A DNA stretch of 64,000 nucleotides, from positions 1,612,001 to 1,676,000 of the forward strand of contig NZ_JAFBBJ010000001.1 in NCBI RefSeq assembly GCF_016907085.1, written 5' to 3'. How positions within the stretch are numbered: position 1 is the stretch's first letter; each line of letters begins with the position of its first letter. This stretch comes from Clavibacter michiganensis. Its GTDB lineage: Bacteria; Actinomycetota; Actinomycetes; Actinomycetales; Microbacteriaceae. Made by a program: the position numbers and the translations under genes. Shown in pieces: positions 49,805-58,454 of the stretch. The notes below the pieces were generated by a model, which was not told where the DNA came from, made no database searches, and saw only the letters and a list, made by a program, of their open reading frames with translations.

Positions 49805-50931
49805 GTGCATCCGTCTCACACCGCGCCCCGCTCTCCGTCCTCGACCTGGTCCCCGTCTCCGCCGGATCGTCGTCCGCCGAGGCCCTCCGCGACAGCGTCG
49901 ACCTGTCCGTGCGCGCGGAGGCGGCCGGCTACGCGCGGTACTGGCTCGCCGAGCACCACATGAACCCCGGGCTCGCGGGATCCAGCCCGCACGCGATGCT
50001 GGCGGCGGTCGCCGCGGCGACCCGCTCCATCCGGGTCGGCTCGGCGGCGACCCTCATCGGCAACCACAGCGCGCTGCAGGTGGCCGAGGCGTTCGGCACC
50101 GTCACGGGGCTCTACGGGCCGCGGTTCGACCTCGGGCTCGGCCGCAGCCCGATGCCGCCGAAGCGACCGGCGGGGGCGGGAGCCGATGCCGACGCCGAGG
50201 CCCGCGTCGTCGACGGACTCCTGGTGCCCGCACGCGCCGTGATGTTCAAGGACCGGTCCAGGGCGCAGCTGCAGGCCCGGCTCCTCCGTCGCGGCGACAC
50301 CGAGATCGCGCCCTTCGGCGAGACCGTGGACGACCTGCTCGCCTTCCTCGACGGGACGTACGCGGATCCGGAGATCGGGCCGGTCGCGGCTCCCCCGTCG
50401 GACGGGTCCGCGGTCGAGGTGTGGATCCACGGGTCGTCCGCCGGCGAGAGCGCCCGCGTCGCCGGATCCCGCGGCCTCCCCTTCGGCGCCAACTACCACT
50501 CGACCCCGTGGGGCGTCCTGGACGCGGTCACGGCCTACCGGGAGCACTTCGTCCCGGGCGTGCTCGCGGCCCCGCACGTGATCGTCTCGGCCGACGTGCT
50601 CGTGGCCGACACCGACGCGGAGGCCCGACGCCTCGCCTCGGGCTTCGCGCGCTGGGTGCTCTCGATCCGCTCGGGTCGCGGCGCCATCCCCTACCCCGCC
50701 CCCGACGACGAGGCCGCCGCACCGCTCGACACCGCGGAGCTCGCGCAGGTGCAGGACCGCCTCGACACGCGCATCGTCGGGGATCCCGCGACGGTCGTGC
50801 GGGAGCTGGAGACGCTCCGGCGCGTCACGGGTGCCGACGAGCTGCTGATCACGACGACCGCCCACGATCACGCCGCCCGGGTCCGCTCCTACGAGCTGCT
50901 GGCCGAGGCATGGGGGCCGCGCGGCCTCTGA
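49801..50931 (+). CDS. LLM class flavin-dependent oxidoreductase
   Basis: 376 residues, a luciferase-like TIM barrel. Conserved segments are SVLDLVPVSAG, YWLAEHHMNPGLAGSSP, RIRVGSAATL-type strand and GPRFDLGLGRS. It resembles the group-1 monooxygenase family with FMN bound as cosubstrate. The substrate is unknown. The start ATG 49801 overlaps the leader peptide stop. Confidence 0.88.
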   Translation: MSASVSHRAPLSVLDLVPVSAGSSSAEALRDSVDLSVRAEAAGYARYWLAEHHMNPGLAGSSPHAMLAAVAAATRSIRVGSAATLIGNHSALQVAEAFGTVTGLYGPRFDLGLGRSPMPPKRPAGAGADADAEARVVDGLLVPARAVMFKDRSRAQLQARLLRRGDTEIAPFGETVDDLLAFLDGTYADPEIGPVAAPPSDGSAVEVWIHGSSAGESARVAGSRGLPFGANYHSTPWGVLDAVTAYREHFVPGVLAAPHVIVSADVLVADTDAEARRLASGFARWVLSIRSGRGAIPYPAPDDEAAAPLDTAELAQVQDRLDTRIVGDPATVVRELETLRRVTGADELLITTTAHDHAARVRSYELLAEAWGPRGL

Positions 50932-50955
50932 GCGGTTCCGCGCCGGTGCACGGCA

Positions 50956-51558
50956 TCAGCGCGGGCCCCCGTCCCCACCCGCCTCCCGGCGCTTCCGCTC
51001 GATCACGTCGCGGTACCTCCGCATGGATCGTTCCCCGGCTCGGCGGCGGATCTCCTCCACGTCAGGCGCGAAGGTCTCGCGGGTCATGTCCTTCAGCTCG
51101 GCGTACTTCGCGTCGAACTCGTCCTGCGTCATGCCGGGCTCCCACGGGCGCGACCAGGCGATCTCCGCGGCCTCGATGAGCGCCCACGCCGCTCCGATCG
51201 CCGCGCCCATCACGAACGAGCCGCTCATGAGCCAGCCGAGGGCCACCACCGCGACAAGCGCGACGAGCGGGGGCACGAGCGCGAAGTCCCAGCCGCCCGG
51301 CGACGAGAGCTTCCGCCGCCGGGCGAAGGGATCCTCGACCAGGACCTCGATCAGCGCGCCGATGCCGACGGCCACGGCGACGAGCGCCACCAGGTCACCC
51401 GCTCCCCGCGACGGGACGCCCGGCAGGAGAGTCGCGAGCCAGAGGAGCACGAGCACGACCGGCGCCTTGACGGCTCCGAGGACGAGATGCCCGAGGAGCG
51501 CCGGGCCGAAGCCGGGCGGCTCCCACGCCTCGGGGTCGCGTGGTCGATCCGATGTCAT
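50956..51558 (-). CDS. Membrane protein, function unknown
   Basis: About 200 residues from ATG 51558. Four hydrophobic segments (LVLGAVKAPVVLVLLWLATLL, LVALVAVAVGIGALIEVLV, PPLVALVAVVALGWLM and VMGAAIGAAWALIEAAEIA) are followed by a charged C-terminus with FDAKYAELKDMTRE. No domain is recognised. A longer start at 51729 is possible but its extra Arg/Gly residues look non-coding. It converges with the LLM gene. Confidence 0.65.
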   Translation of the reverse strand: MTSDRPRDPEAWEPPGFGPALLGHLVLGAVKAPVVLVLLWLATLLPGVPSRGAGDLVALVAVAVGIGALIEVLVEDPFARRRKLSSPGGWDFALVPPLVALVAVVALGWLMSGSFVMGAAIGAAWALIEAAEIAWSRPWEPGMTQDEFDAKYAELKDMTRETFAPDVEEIRRRAGERSMRRYRDVIERKRREAGGDGGPR

Positions 51559-51718
51559 CAGGTCGTCCACTCTCGTCGAGCCGCCGGGACCTCGCCGAGA
51601 CCCTCCCCCAGCACTCCGCCCCGCTTCACGCCCCCGACACGACACTCTGCACATGGTGCCCTCCGCGGGCGGATCCCTACGCTGTGTCAACCCGTCGCCA
51701 CACCCGAGGAGACTCCCC

Positions 51719-53086
51719 ATGGCATCCACCGCACCCGACGACTACGCGCTCGCGCGGGTCCCGCAGGAGGCGCGCTACCACTGGTTCCAGATCGCCACGC
51801 AGCGCGTCGGCCAGCTCTCCGCGCTGAGCGCCTTCGTCGTCGCCGCCACGCTCGGCTTCAGCATGAGCTTCTGGGATGCCTTCTTGGCGATCACCATCGG
51901 CGCCGTCATCCTCGAGGTCGTCTGCATCTTCACGGGCCTCATCGGGCAGCGCGAGGGGCTGAACACCTCGATCCTGTCGCGCTGGACCGGATTCGGCCAC
52001 AACGGGTCGGCGCTCATCGGCCTGGCCATCGGCATCAGCCTCATCGGCTGGTTCGGTATCCAGTCGGGCGTCTCCGCCTCCGGCCTGAACTCGATCATGC
52101 CGTGGCTGCCGGTGTGGGCCTGGTCGCTCGCGTTCGGCCTCATCATCACGGCGGTCGTGATGCTCGGCTTCCACGGGATGCAGTGGGTCGCGAACGTCGC
52201 CGTTCCCCTCTTCCTGCTGCTGGTGGGCTGGGCCGTCGTCATCGAGCTGCAGAAGCACGACATCTCGGAGCTCGTGACGCAGCCGGCGCCCGGGCCGCAG
52301 ATGTCGATCATCGCGGGCGCCTCGATCGTGGCCGGCGGCTTCATCGTCGGCGCGCTCATCTCGCCCGACCAGACCCGGTACAACCGGTCGGCCGCGGACG
52401 TCGTGAAGCAGACGGTCGTGAGCATCACGGTCGGCGAGTACCTCACGGGCCTCTCCGGCGTGCTGCTCGCGCACGCGGTGCGCACGGCCGACGTCTCGGC
52501 CATCATCCTGTCGTCGGTCGGCTGGGTCGGCGTGCTCGTGATCCTGCTGGGCACCATCAAGATCAACGACTGGAACCTGTACTCGTCGGGCCTCGGCATC
52601 GTGAACTTCATCGACACGGTGTTCGGGCGGCGGGTCAACCGGGCGCTCGTCACGGTGGTCGTCGGCGTGATCGGGTCGGTGCTCGCGGCGGCCGGGATCC
52701 TCGGGCAGTTCACGCAGTTCCTGATCCTGCTGGGTGTGGCCTTCCCGCCCATCGTGGGGATCATGATCGCCGAGTACTTCGTGGTCAGGAACTGGCGGCC
52801 GGCGCTCGACGCGTCGCGCGAGGCCGGCGCCCTGCCGGCGAGCGCCCCGCGCTGGGTGCCCGTGAGCCTCGCGATCTGGGTCGTGTCGGCGCTCGTCGGC
52901 TACTACGCGACCTTCGGCCTCGGCAGCCTCAACGCCGTCATCACGGCGTTCGTGCTCTACGCGGTGCTCGGCAAGGCGGGGCTGATCCGCGGCGTCGGCG
53001 AGGTGCGCACGGAGACGGCCGACCAGCCCGCGCACGGCGTCGCGGCGCCGGACGCGGCCACGGCAGGGAAGGTGGCGGCCCGATGA
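51719..53086 (+). CDS. Cytosine permease-like NCS1 transporter
   Basis: 455 residues, about 12 membrane helices. Typical CodB/NCS1 segments are QRVGQLSALSAFVV, WTGFGHNGSALIGLAIGI and the sodium/substrate loop GALISPDQTRYNRSA. ATG 51719 has GAGGAG 7 nt upstream. It is the first gene of an operon with a hydantoinase-like protein, two DUF917 proteins and PucR. The imported compound is probably a nucleobase, hydantoin or cyclic imide. Confidence 0.88.
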   Translation: MASTAPDDYALARVPQEARYHWFQIATQRVGQLSALSAFVVAATLGFSMSFWDAFLAITIGAVILEVVCIFTGLIGQREGLNTSILSRWTGFGHNGSALIGLAIGISLIGWFGIQSGVSASGLNSIMPWLPVWAWSLAFGLIITAVVMLGFHGMQWVANVAVPLFLLLVGWAVVIELQKHDISELVTQPAPGPQMSIIAGASIVAGGFIVGALISPDQTRYNRSAADVVKQTVVSITVGEYLTGLSGVLLAHAVRTADVSAIILSSVGWVGVLVILLGTIKINDWNLYSSGLGIVNFIDTVFGRRVNRALVTVVVGVIGSVLAAAGILGQFTQFLILLGVAFPPIVGIMIAEYFVVRNWRPALDASREAGALPASAPRWVPVSLAIWVVSALVGYYATFGLGSLNAVITAFVLYAVLGKAGLIRGVGEVRTETADQPAHGVAAPDAATAGKVAAR

Positions 53087-54642
53087 GGATCGGCATCGAC
53101 GTCGGCGGCACCAACACGGACGCCGTGCTCATGGACGGCGACCGCGTGGTCGTCGGGATCAAGTCCTCGACCACGCAGGACGTGACGAGCGGCATCGTGG
53201 GCGCGCTCGCGGAGCTCGACCGGCAGCACCCGTTCGACCCCGCCGACATCGACGGCGTGATGATCGGCACGACCCACTTCATCAACGCGCTCGTCGAGGC
53301 CAGGCGGCTCGCGCCCACGGCCGCCGTGCGGCTCGCGCTGCCGGCCACGGCCTCGCTGCCGCCCTTCGTCGACTGGCCCGAGGAGCTCGTGGCGGCGGTG
53401 CGCGGCACGGGCTACCTGGCGCACGGCGGCCACGAGTTCGACGGGCGGGTCATCGCCCCGCTCGACCACGACGAGCTCAAGCGGCACGCGGCCGACATCG
53501 CCGCACGCGGGCTCCGGTCCGTCGCGATCTCCAGCGTCTTCGCGCCCGTGAACAGCGAGTTCGAGGTCGAGGCGGCCGCGGTGCTCGCGGCCGAGCTGGG
53601 GCCGGACGTCGCCATCTCGCTCTCGCACGAGATCGGCCGCATCGGCCTGCTGGAGCGGGAGAACGCGACCATCATCAACGCGTCGCTGCGGGAGCTGGCC
53701 GACCAGATCGTCGGCGGGCTCGAGCAGGCGGTGCGCGGGCACGGGATCACCGCTCCCCTCTACCTGTCGCAGAACGACGGCACGCTCATGGGCGTGGACT
53801 TCGCGCGCCGCTACCCGGTCGCGACCTTCGCCTCCGGCCCCACCAACTCGATGCGCGGCGCGGCGCTGCTCTCCGGCCTCGGCACGTGCGCGGTCGTCGA
53901 CATCGGCGGCACCACGAGCGACGTCGGCGTCCTGGCGAGCGGGTTCCCGCGCGAGGCGACGGCGGAGATCAGCGTGGCCGGCGTCCGCACGAACTTCCGC
54001 ATGCCGGACGTGCTCTCCATCGGCATCGGCGGCGGATCCCTGGTGCGCGGCGACGGCGACCTGGTCGGCCCCGACTCCGTCGGCTACGAGCTCGGCCGCC
54101 GCGCGCTCGTCTTCGGCGGCGACACCCTCACGACCACGGACATCGCGGTCGCGGCCGGCATGGTCGACGTGGGCGACCCGGCATGCGTGGCGCACCTCTC
54201 GCCGCAGCTCGTCCGGCGCGCGCTCGACACCATCGCGATGCGCGTCGCGGACGTCGTGGAGCGGATGCGCACGTCGTCCGCCCCGCTGCCCGTCGTGGCG
54301 GTCGGCGGCGGGTCGATCCTGCTGCCGGAGGAGCTCGAGGGCCTCGGCCGGGTGCATCGGCCGGAGAACTTCGCCGTGGCGAACGCGGTCGGCGCGGCCA
54401 TCGCGCAGGTCTCCGGCGAGCTCGACCGCGTCTACAGCGTGAGCGAGGGATCCCGCCAGCAGGCCCTCGACGACGCCCGGCAGGAGGCCGTGGAGCGCGC
54501 GGTCGCCGCGGGCGCCTCCCCCTCGACGGTGGAGATCGTCGACTTCGACGAGCTCCCCATCCCGTACCTGCCCGGCAACGCGATCCGCATCCGCGCCAAG
54601 GCCGTCGGCGACCTCGACATCAGGAAGGCCGCGCATGTCTGA
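53083..54642 (+). CDS. Hydantoinase/oxoprolinase-family protein (HyuA-like)
   Basis: 519 residues, ASKHA fold. The phosphate-binding loop is RIGIDVGGTNTDAVL and a second one is VVDIGGTTSDVGVLASGF. Family members split cyclic amides (5-oxoproline, hydantoins) with ATP. The start overlaps the permease stop by 4 nt. The following DUF917 gene starts 8 nt before this stop. HyuB is absent from the window; DUF917 proteins are the usual partners in this arrangement. Confidence 0.88.
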   Translation: MRIGIDVGGTNTDAVLMDGDRVVVGIKSSTTQDVTSGIVGALAELDRQHPFDPADIDGVMIGTTHFINALVEARRLAPTAAVRLALPATASLPPFVDWPEELVAAVRGTGYLAHGGHEFDGRVIAPLDHDELKRHAADIAARGLRSVAISSVFAPVNSEFEVEAAAVLAAELGPDVAISLSHEIGRIGLLERENATIINASLRELADQIVGGLEQAVRGHGITAPLYLSQNDGTLMGVDFARRYPVATFASGPTNSMRGAALLSGLGTCAVVDIGGTTSDVGVLASGFPREATAEISVAGVRTNFRMPDVLSIGIGGGSLVRGDGDLVGPDSVGYELGRRALVFGGDTLTTTDIAVAAGMVDVGDPACVAHLSPQLVRRALDTIAMRVADVVERMRTSSAPLPVVAVGGGSILLPEELEGLGRVHRPENFAVANAVGAAIAQVSGELDRVYSVSEGSRQQALDDARQEAVERAVAAGASPSTVEIVDFDELPIPYLPGNAIRIRAKAVGDLDIRKAAHV

Positions 54643-55750
54643 CACGACCGCGTCCCGCACCCGGCTCACCGAGATCCGGCTCGAGCACCTGCCCGCCATC
54701 GCGCGCGGCGCGGCGATCCTCGGCACGGGCGGCGGCGGCGACCCGTACATCGGCCGGCTGCTCGCGGGCGAGGCGATCAAGGAGCTCGGCCCCATCCCGC
54801 TCGCCGACCCGTTCGACCTGCCGGACGACGCCGTCGTGATCCCCGTCGCGATGATGGGCGCGCCCACCGTGATGGTGGAGAAGCTGCCCACGGTCGAGCA
54901 GCTGCAGGGGGCGATCCTCTCGCTCGCGCGCTACCTCGGCGTGACGCCCACGCACGTCGCGTGCATCGAGGTGGGCGGCGCGAACTCCACCATCCCGATG
55001 GTCGCGGCCGCGCGCATGGGCCTGCCGATCGTGGACGGCGACGGGATGGGGCGGGCGTTCCCCGAGATCCAGATGGTGATCCCCACCATCGACGGGATCC
55101 GCGCCACCCCCATGTCCTTCGCCGACGAGAAGGGCAACACGGGCGTCGTCGACACCATCGACAACGCGTGGGCCGAGCGCCTCACGCGGCCGGTGGCGGT
55201 GCAGATGGGCAGCTCGATGATCATGTCGAACTACGCCATGACGGGCGCGCAGGTCAAGGCGTCGTTCGTGCCGCACACGCTGTCGCTCTGCCACGAGCTC
55301 GGCACGCTCGTGGAGGAGGCGCGCGACGCGCTCGTCGACCCGGTCGAGGCGGTGGCCGCGCGGCTGGGCGGGGCGGTGCTGCTGGGCGGCAAGGTCGTGG
55401 ACGTCGCGCGGCGCACCGTCGCGGGGTTCGCGCGGGGCGAGGCCCGGATCCAGGGCACGGGCGCCGACGCCGGCCGCGAGATCGTGCTCGGGTTCCAGAA
55501 CGAGATGCTGCTCGCGTCGATCGACGGGGTGCCGGTCGCCTCGACGCCGGACCTCATCATGGTGCTCGACAGCGAGACGGGCGAGCCGATCACGACGGAG
55601 ACGCTGCGCTTCGGCCAGCGGGTGCGCGTGGTCTCCGCGCCGGCCGACGAGCGGTGGCATAGCCCGGGCGGCATCGAGCTCGCGGGGCCCCGCTACTTCG
55701 GCTACGACATCGACCCTGTCCGCTCGCCGGTCGACGCGTTCCCCCGCTAG
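54635..55750 (+). CDS. DUF917 family protein (first of pair)
   Basis: 371 residues. Conserved glycine-rich start GAAILGTGGGGDPYIG and core GGANSTIPMVAAARMGLP, VDGDGMGRAFPE. Many DUF917 proteins are annotated next to HyuA-like genes and may be their second subunit. Start at ATG 54635, overlapping the HyuA stop by 8 nt. The biochemical role is unknown. Confidence 0.85.
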   Translation: MSDTTASRTRLTEIRLEHLPAIARGAAILGTGGGGDPYIGRLLAGEAIKELGPIPLADPFDLPDDAVVIPVAMMGAPTVMVEKLPTVEQLQGAILSLARYLGVTPTHVACIEVGGANSTIPMVAAARMGLPIVDGDGMGRAFPEIQMVIPTIDGIRATPMSFADEKGNTGVVDTIDNAWAERLTRPVAVQMGSSMIMSNYAMTGAQVKASFVPHTLSLCHELGTLVEEARDALVDPVEAVAARLGGAVLLGGKVVDVARRTVAGFARGEARIQGTGADAGREIVLGFQNEMLLASIDGVPVASTPDLIMVLDSETGEPITTETLRFGQRVRVVSAPADERWHSPGGIELAGPRYFGYDIDPVRSPVDAFPR

Positions 55751-55785
55751 GGGAGGGCCGGGACCCGGGTGCTACCGTGACGCCC

Positions 55786-56880
55786 GTGAGCCGGGATCTG
55801 GGAGTCGACGACCTCCCGGACCTCGTCGGCGGTCTCCTCCTGCTGGGCTCGGGCGGGGGCGGCGACCCGCGGATCCTCGCGGCCGCCACCGCCCGCCAGC
55901 TGCGGGACGCGCCCGTGCGCGGCATCGGGCTCGACGACCTCGACGCCGACGACCTCGTGGTGGCGGTGGGCTACATCGGATCCACGTCGGTGCTGCGCGA
56001 GAAGCTCCCGTCCGGCACGGAGCTGGCCGAGGCCGTGGAGGCGCTCACCCGCTGGACGGGCACGCCGCCCGCGGCCCTCATGGCGCTCGAGATGGCGGGC
56101 GTCAACGGCCTGGCACCGCTCTCCGCCGCCTCGACGCTCGGCCTCCCGCTCCTCGACGCCGACCTCACGGGCCGCGCGCTCCCCCGCATCGACCAGTCGA
56201 GCCTCGTCGTCTCCGGCCGCGCCATCTCGCCGTGCGCCGTCACGGAGCCGGGAGGCCGCACGATGCTGCTCGACGGCGTCACGCCCGCCGAGGTCGAGGG
56301 GCTGCTCCGGCTCGTCATCGCGCACTCCTCCGGCTGGGCGGCGTTCGCCCTGCCGCCGCAGCGAGCCGCCGACCTCCGCGCGACGGCGATCGCCGGCACC
56401 GCCGAGCGGGCCATCGAGCTCGGCCGCGCCCTCCGCGCCGCCGACGGCACGGGCACCCCGGCCGGGCTCGCGACGGCGCTCGGCGGCACGCTCCTCGGGC
56501 ACGGCCGCATCGTGGACGTGGTCACCTCGCCCCGCCCCGGCCGCTTCGACGTGACGACGGTCAGCGTGGTCGACGAGACGACCGGCGCGGTCATCCGGCT
56601 CGAGGCCGAGAACGAGTTCGTGATCGCGCTCGTGGACGGCCGGCCGGTCGCCACGGTCCCCGACCTCATCGCCGTGATCGGCGTCCCCGGCACCTCCGTG
56701 GCCGGGGCCCGGGTGCTCCTCGTCGACGAAGCGCGACCGGGCGCCCGCGTCGTCGTCGTGGCCCTCGACGCGCCCGCGTGGTGGACCGCGACGCCCGAGC
56801 GCCTGGCCGCCGTCTCGCCCGCCGCCTTCGGGTTCGGGCGGGTCGACGTCGACGCCGTCGCGGGCGGGGCGCGCGCGTGA
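55786..56880 (+). CDS. DUF917 family protein (second of pair)
   Basis: 364 residues from GTG 55786. Same fold as its neighbour, with GLLLLGSGGGGDPRIL and LEMAGVNGLAPLSAA, but only distantly similar, so the pair could form a hetero-oligomer. TACCGT (55773-55778) is 7 nt before GTG 55786; the alternative GTG 55777 lies inside this -10 element. An internal promoter is likely. The stop overlaps the PucR start by 4 nt (GTGA). Confidence 0.82.
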   Translation: MSRDLGVDDLPDLVGGLLLLGSGGGGDPRILAAATARQLRDAPVRGIGLDDLDADDLVVAVGYIGSTSVLREKLPSGTELAEAVEALTRWTGTPPAALMALEMAGVNGLAPLSAASTLGLPLLDADLTGRALPRIDQSSLVVSGRAISPCAVTEPGGRTMLLDGVTPAEVEGLLRLVIAHSSGWAAFALPPQRAADLRATAIAGTAERAIELGRALRAADGTGTPAGLATALGGTLLGHGRIVDVVTSPRPGRFDVTTVSVVDETTGAVIRLEAENEFVIALVDGRPVATVPDLIAVIGVPGTSVAGARVLLVDEARPGARVVVVALDAPAWWTATPERLAAVSPAAFGFGRVDVDAVAGGARA

Positions 56881-58445
56881 TCCGGCCGATCCCCCTCTCC
56901 GCGCTGCTCGACCACGCGTCGCTCGCGGACGTGCGCCGGGTGGCGGGGACCGCGGATCCCGCGGTCTCCGGCGTCCGCGGCGTGCGGATGGACGCGCCGG
57001 CGGACGCGACCGCGGGCGACGACGCCGCGCCGGGCGCGCTGGGCGCCCACGCCGACGTCGTGGTCGTCCTCGACCGCGCCGAGCGCACCACGTGGCGCTT
57101 CGACGCGCGGCTGCGTCGCCTCGCCGACCGGGGCGTCGCGGCCGTCGTGCTCGACGCGGCCGTGGCGGTGGATCCCGCGACGACGCTCCTCGCCGACCGC
57201 CTCGGCCTCGTCGTGCTGGCGTGCGACGACGCGTGGGCGACCTCGATCGCGCTGCACGACCGCCTCGGCGACGCCCGGGCCGCCGCAGGTCGCGCCGCGC
57301 GCGACGCCGTCACCGCGGTGGCCGACGCTGGCCGGGATCCGGCGGACGCCCTGCGCGCCGCCGCCGCGACGCTCGGGCGCCCCGCCCTCCTCGTCGACTC
57401 CTCCGGCCGCGTGCTCGCCCCGGAGGGCGCCGCGCCCTCCCCCGCCGCGCACGCCGCCATCGCCGCCGGCCTCGCCGGCCACGTCGACGCGCGCCCCGTC
57501 GGCGAGCGCGGAACCCTCGTCACCGCACCCGTCGACTCGGGGCTCATGGCGCCGAGCTGGCTCGCGGTCGAGGTGCCCGGATCCGTCGCCGCCGAGGTCG
57601 ACGCCGTCTCCGCCGCGCTCCCGGTCGTCGCCCTCGCGGTCGGCCACCGGCTGTCGCTCCGCCGCGTGGTCGACGAGCGCGAGGCCCGCTGGCGCATCGC
57701 CCTCCTCGGCGAGCTCCTCGAGGCGGGCGACTCCCCCGGCGCCGGCCTCCTGCGCCGCGCGCTCGAGCTGGGCTGGCGCGTCGAGGGCTGGCACATGGGG
57801 ATCCGCGTCGTGTCGCGCCAGGACGCCGACATCGTCGGCCGCCGCTACGAGCTCATCGAGGCGCTGGCGGCGGAGGGCCTCGACGTGGCCGTGGTCGAGC
57901 AGGGCGACGGCTGGGCCGCGTGGATCTCCTTCGCGCTCGAGCCCGACGTCCCGACCGCGAACGACGCCGCCCGCGCGGTCCGCCGCGCCCAGCAGCGCTG
58001 GGACGACGACCTGCCGAGCGACGTCGGCGTCGGCCGCGTGCACCGCGGCCCCGCGGGCATCGCCCGCTCGCTCGCGGAGGCCGCGGACGCCGCCCGCCTC
58101 GCGGCGTCCCGCCCGCAGTCCGGCCGCTTCCTGCACGTCGACCGCCTGGGCCTCGCCCAGCTCCTCCTCGCCTGGACCCAGACGGACACCTTCCAGCCCG
58201 CGGCCCTCGAGCTGCTGGCGCCGCTGCGCCGCCAGACCACGGGCGACCTGCTCACGACGCTCGCGACCTACCTCGACGCGGAGTCGTCGGTCGCGGAGAC
58301 CGCCTCGATCCTCGCGGTGCACCGCAACACGGTGGCCGAGCGGATCCAGCGCGTGCAACGCATCCTGCAGGTCGACCTCCAGGACGCCGAGACGCGCCTC
58401 GCCCTGCACCTGGCCTGCCGCACGGTGCTGGCGGCGGGGGCCTAG
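56877..58445 (+). CDS. PucR-family transcriptional regulator
   Basis: 522 residues from GTG 56877. N-terminal PucR-type sensor region, then a GGDEF-like/CdaR middle domain (about 250-410), and a C-terminal HTH with SVAETASILAVHRNTVAERI typical of PucR/CdaR. It is cotranscribed with the catabolic genes and likely activates them on substrate. Ligand unknown. Confidence 0.88.
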   Translation: MIRPIPLSALLDHASLADVRRVAGTADPAVSGVRGVRMDAPADATAGDDAAPGALGAHADVVVVLDRAERTTWRFDARLRRLADRGVAAVVLDAAVAVDPATTLLADRLGLVVLACDDAWATSIALHDRLGDARAAAGRAARDAVTAVADAGRDPADALRAAAATLGRPALLVDSSGRVLAPEGAAPSPAAHAAIAAGLAGHVDARPVGERGTLVTAPVDSGLMAPSWLAVEVPGSVAAEVDAVSAALPVVALAVGHRLSLRRVVDEREARWRIALLGELLEAGDSPGAGLLRRALELGWRVEGWHMGIRVVSRQDADIVGRRYELIEALAAEGLDVAVVEQGDGWAAWISFALEPDVPTANDAARAVRRAQQRWDDDLPSDVGVGRVHRGPAGIARSLAEAADAARLAASRPQSGRFLHVDRLGLAQLLLAWTQTDTFQPAALELLAPLRRQTTGDLLTTLATYLDAESSVAETASILAVHRNTVAERIQRVQRILQVDLQDAETRLALHLACRTVLAAGA

Positions 58446-58454
58446 CGCCGACCG

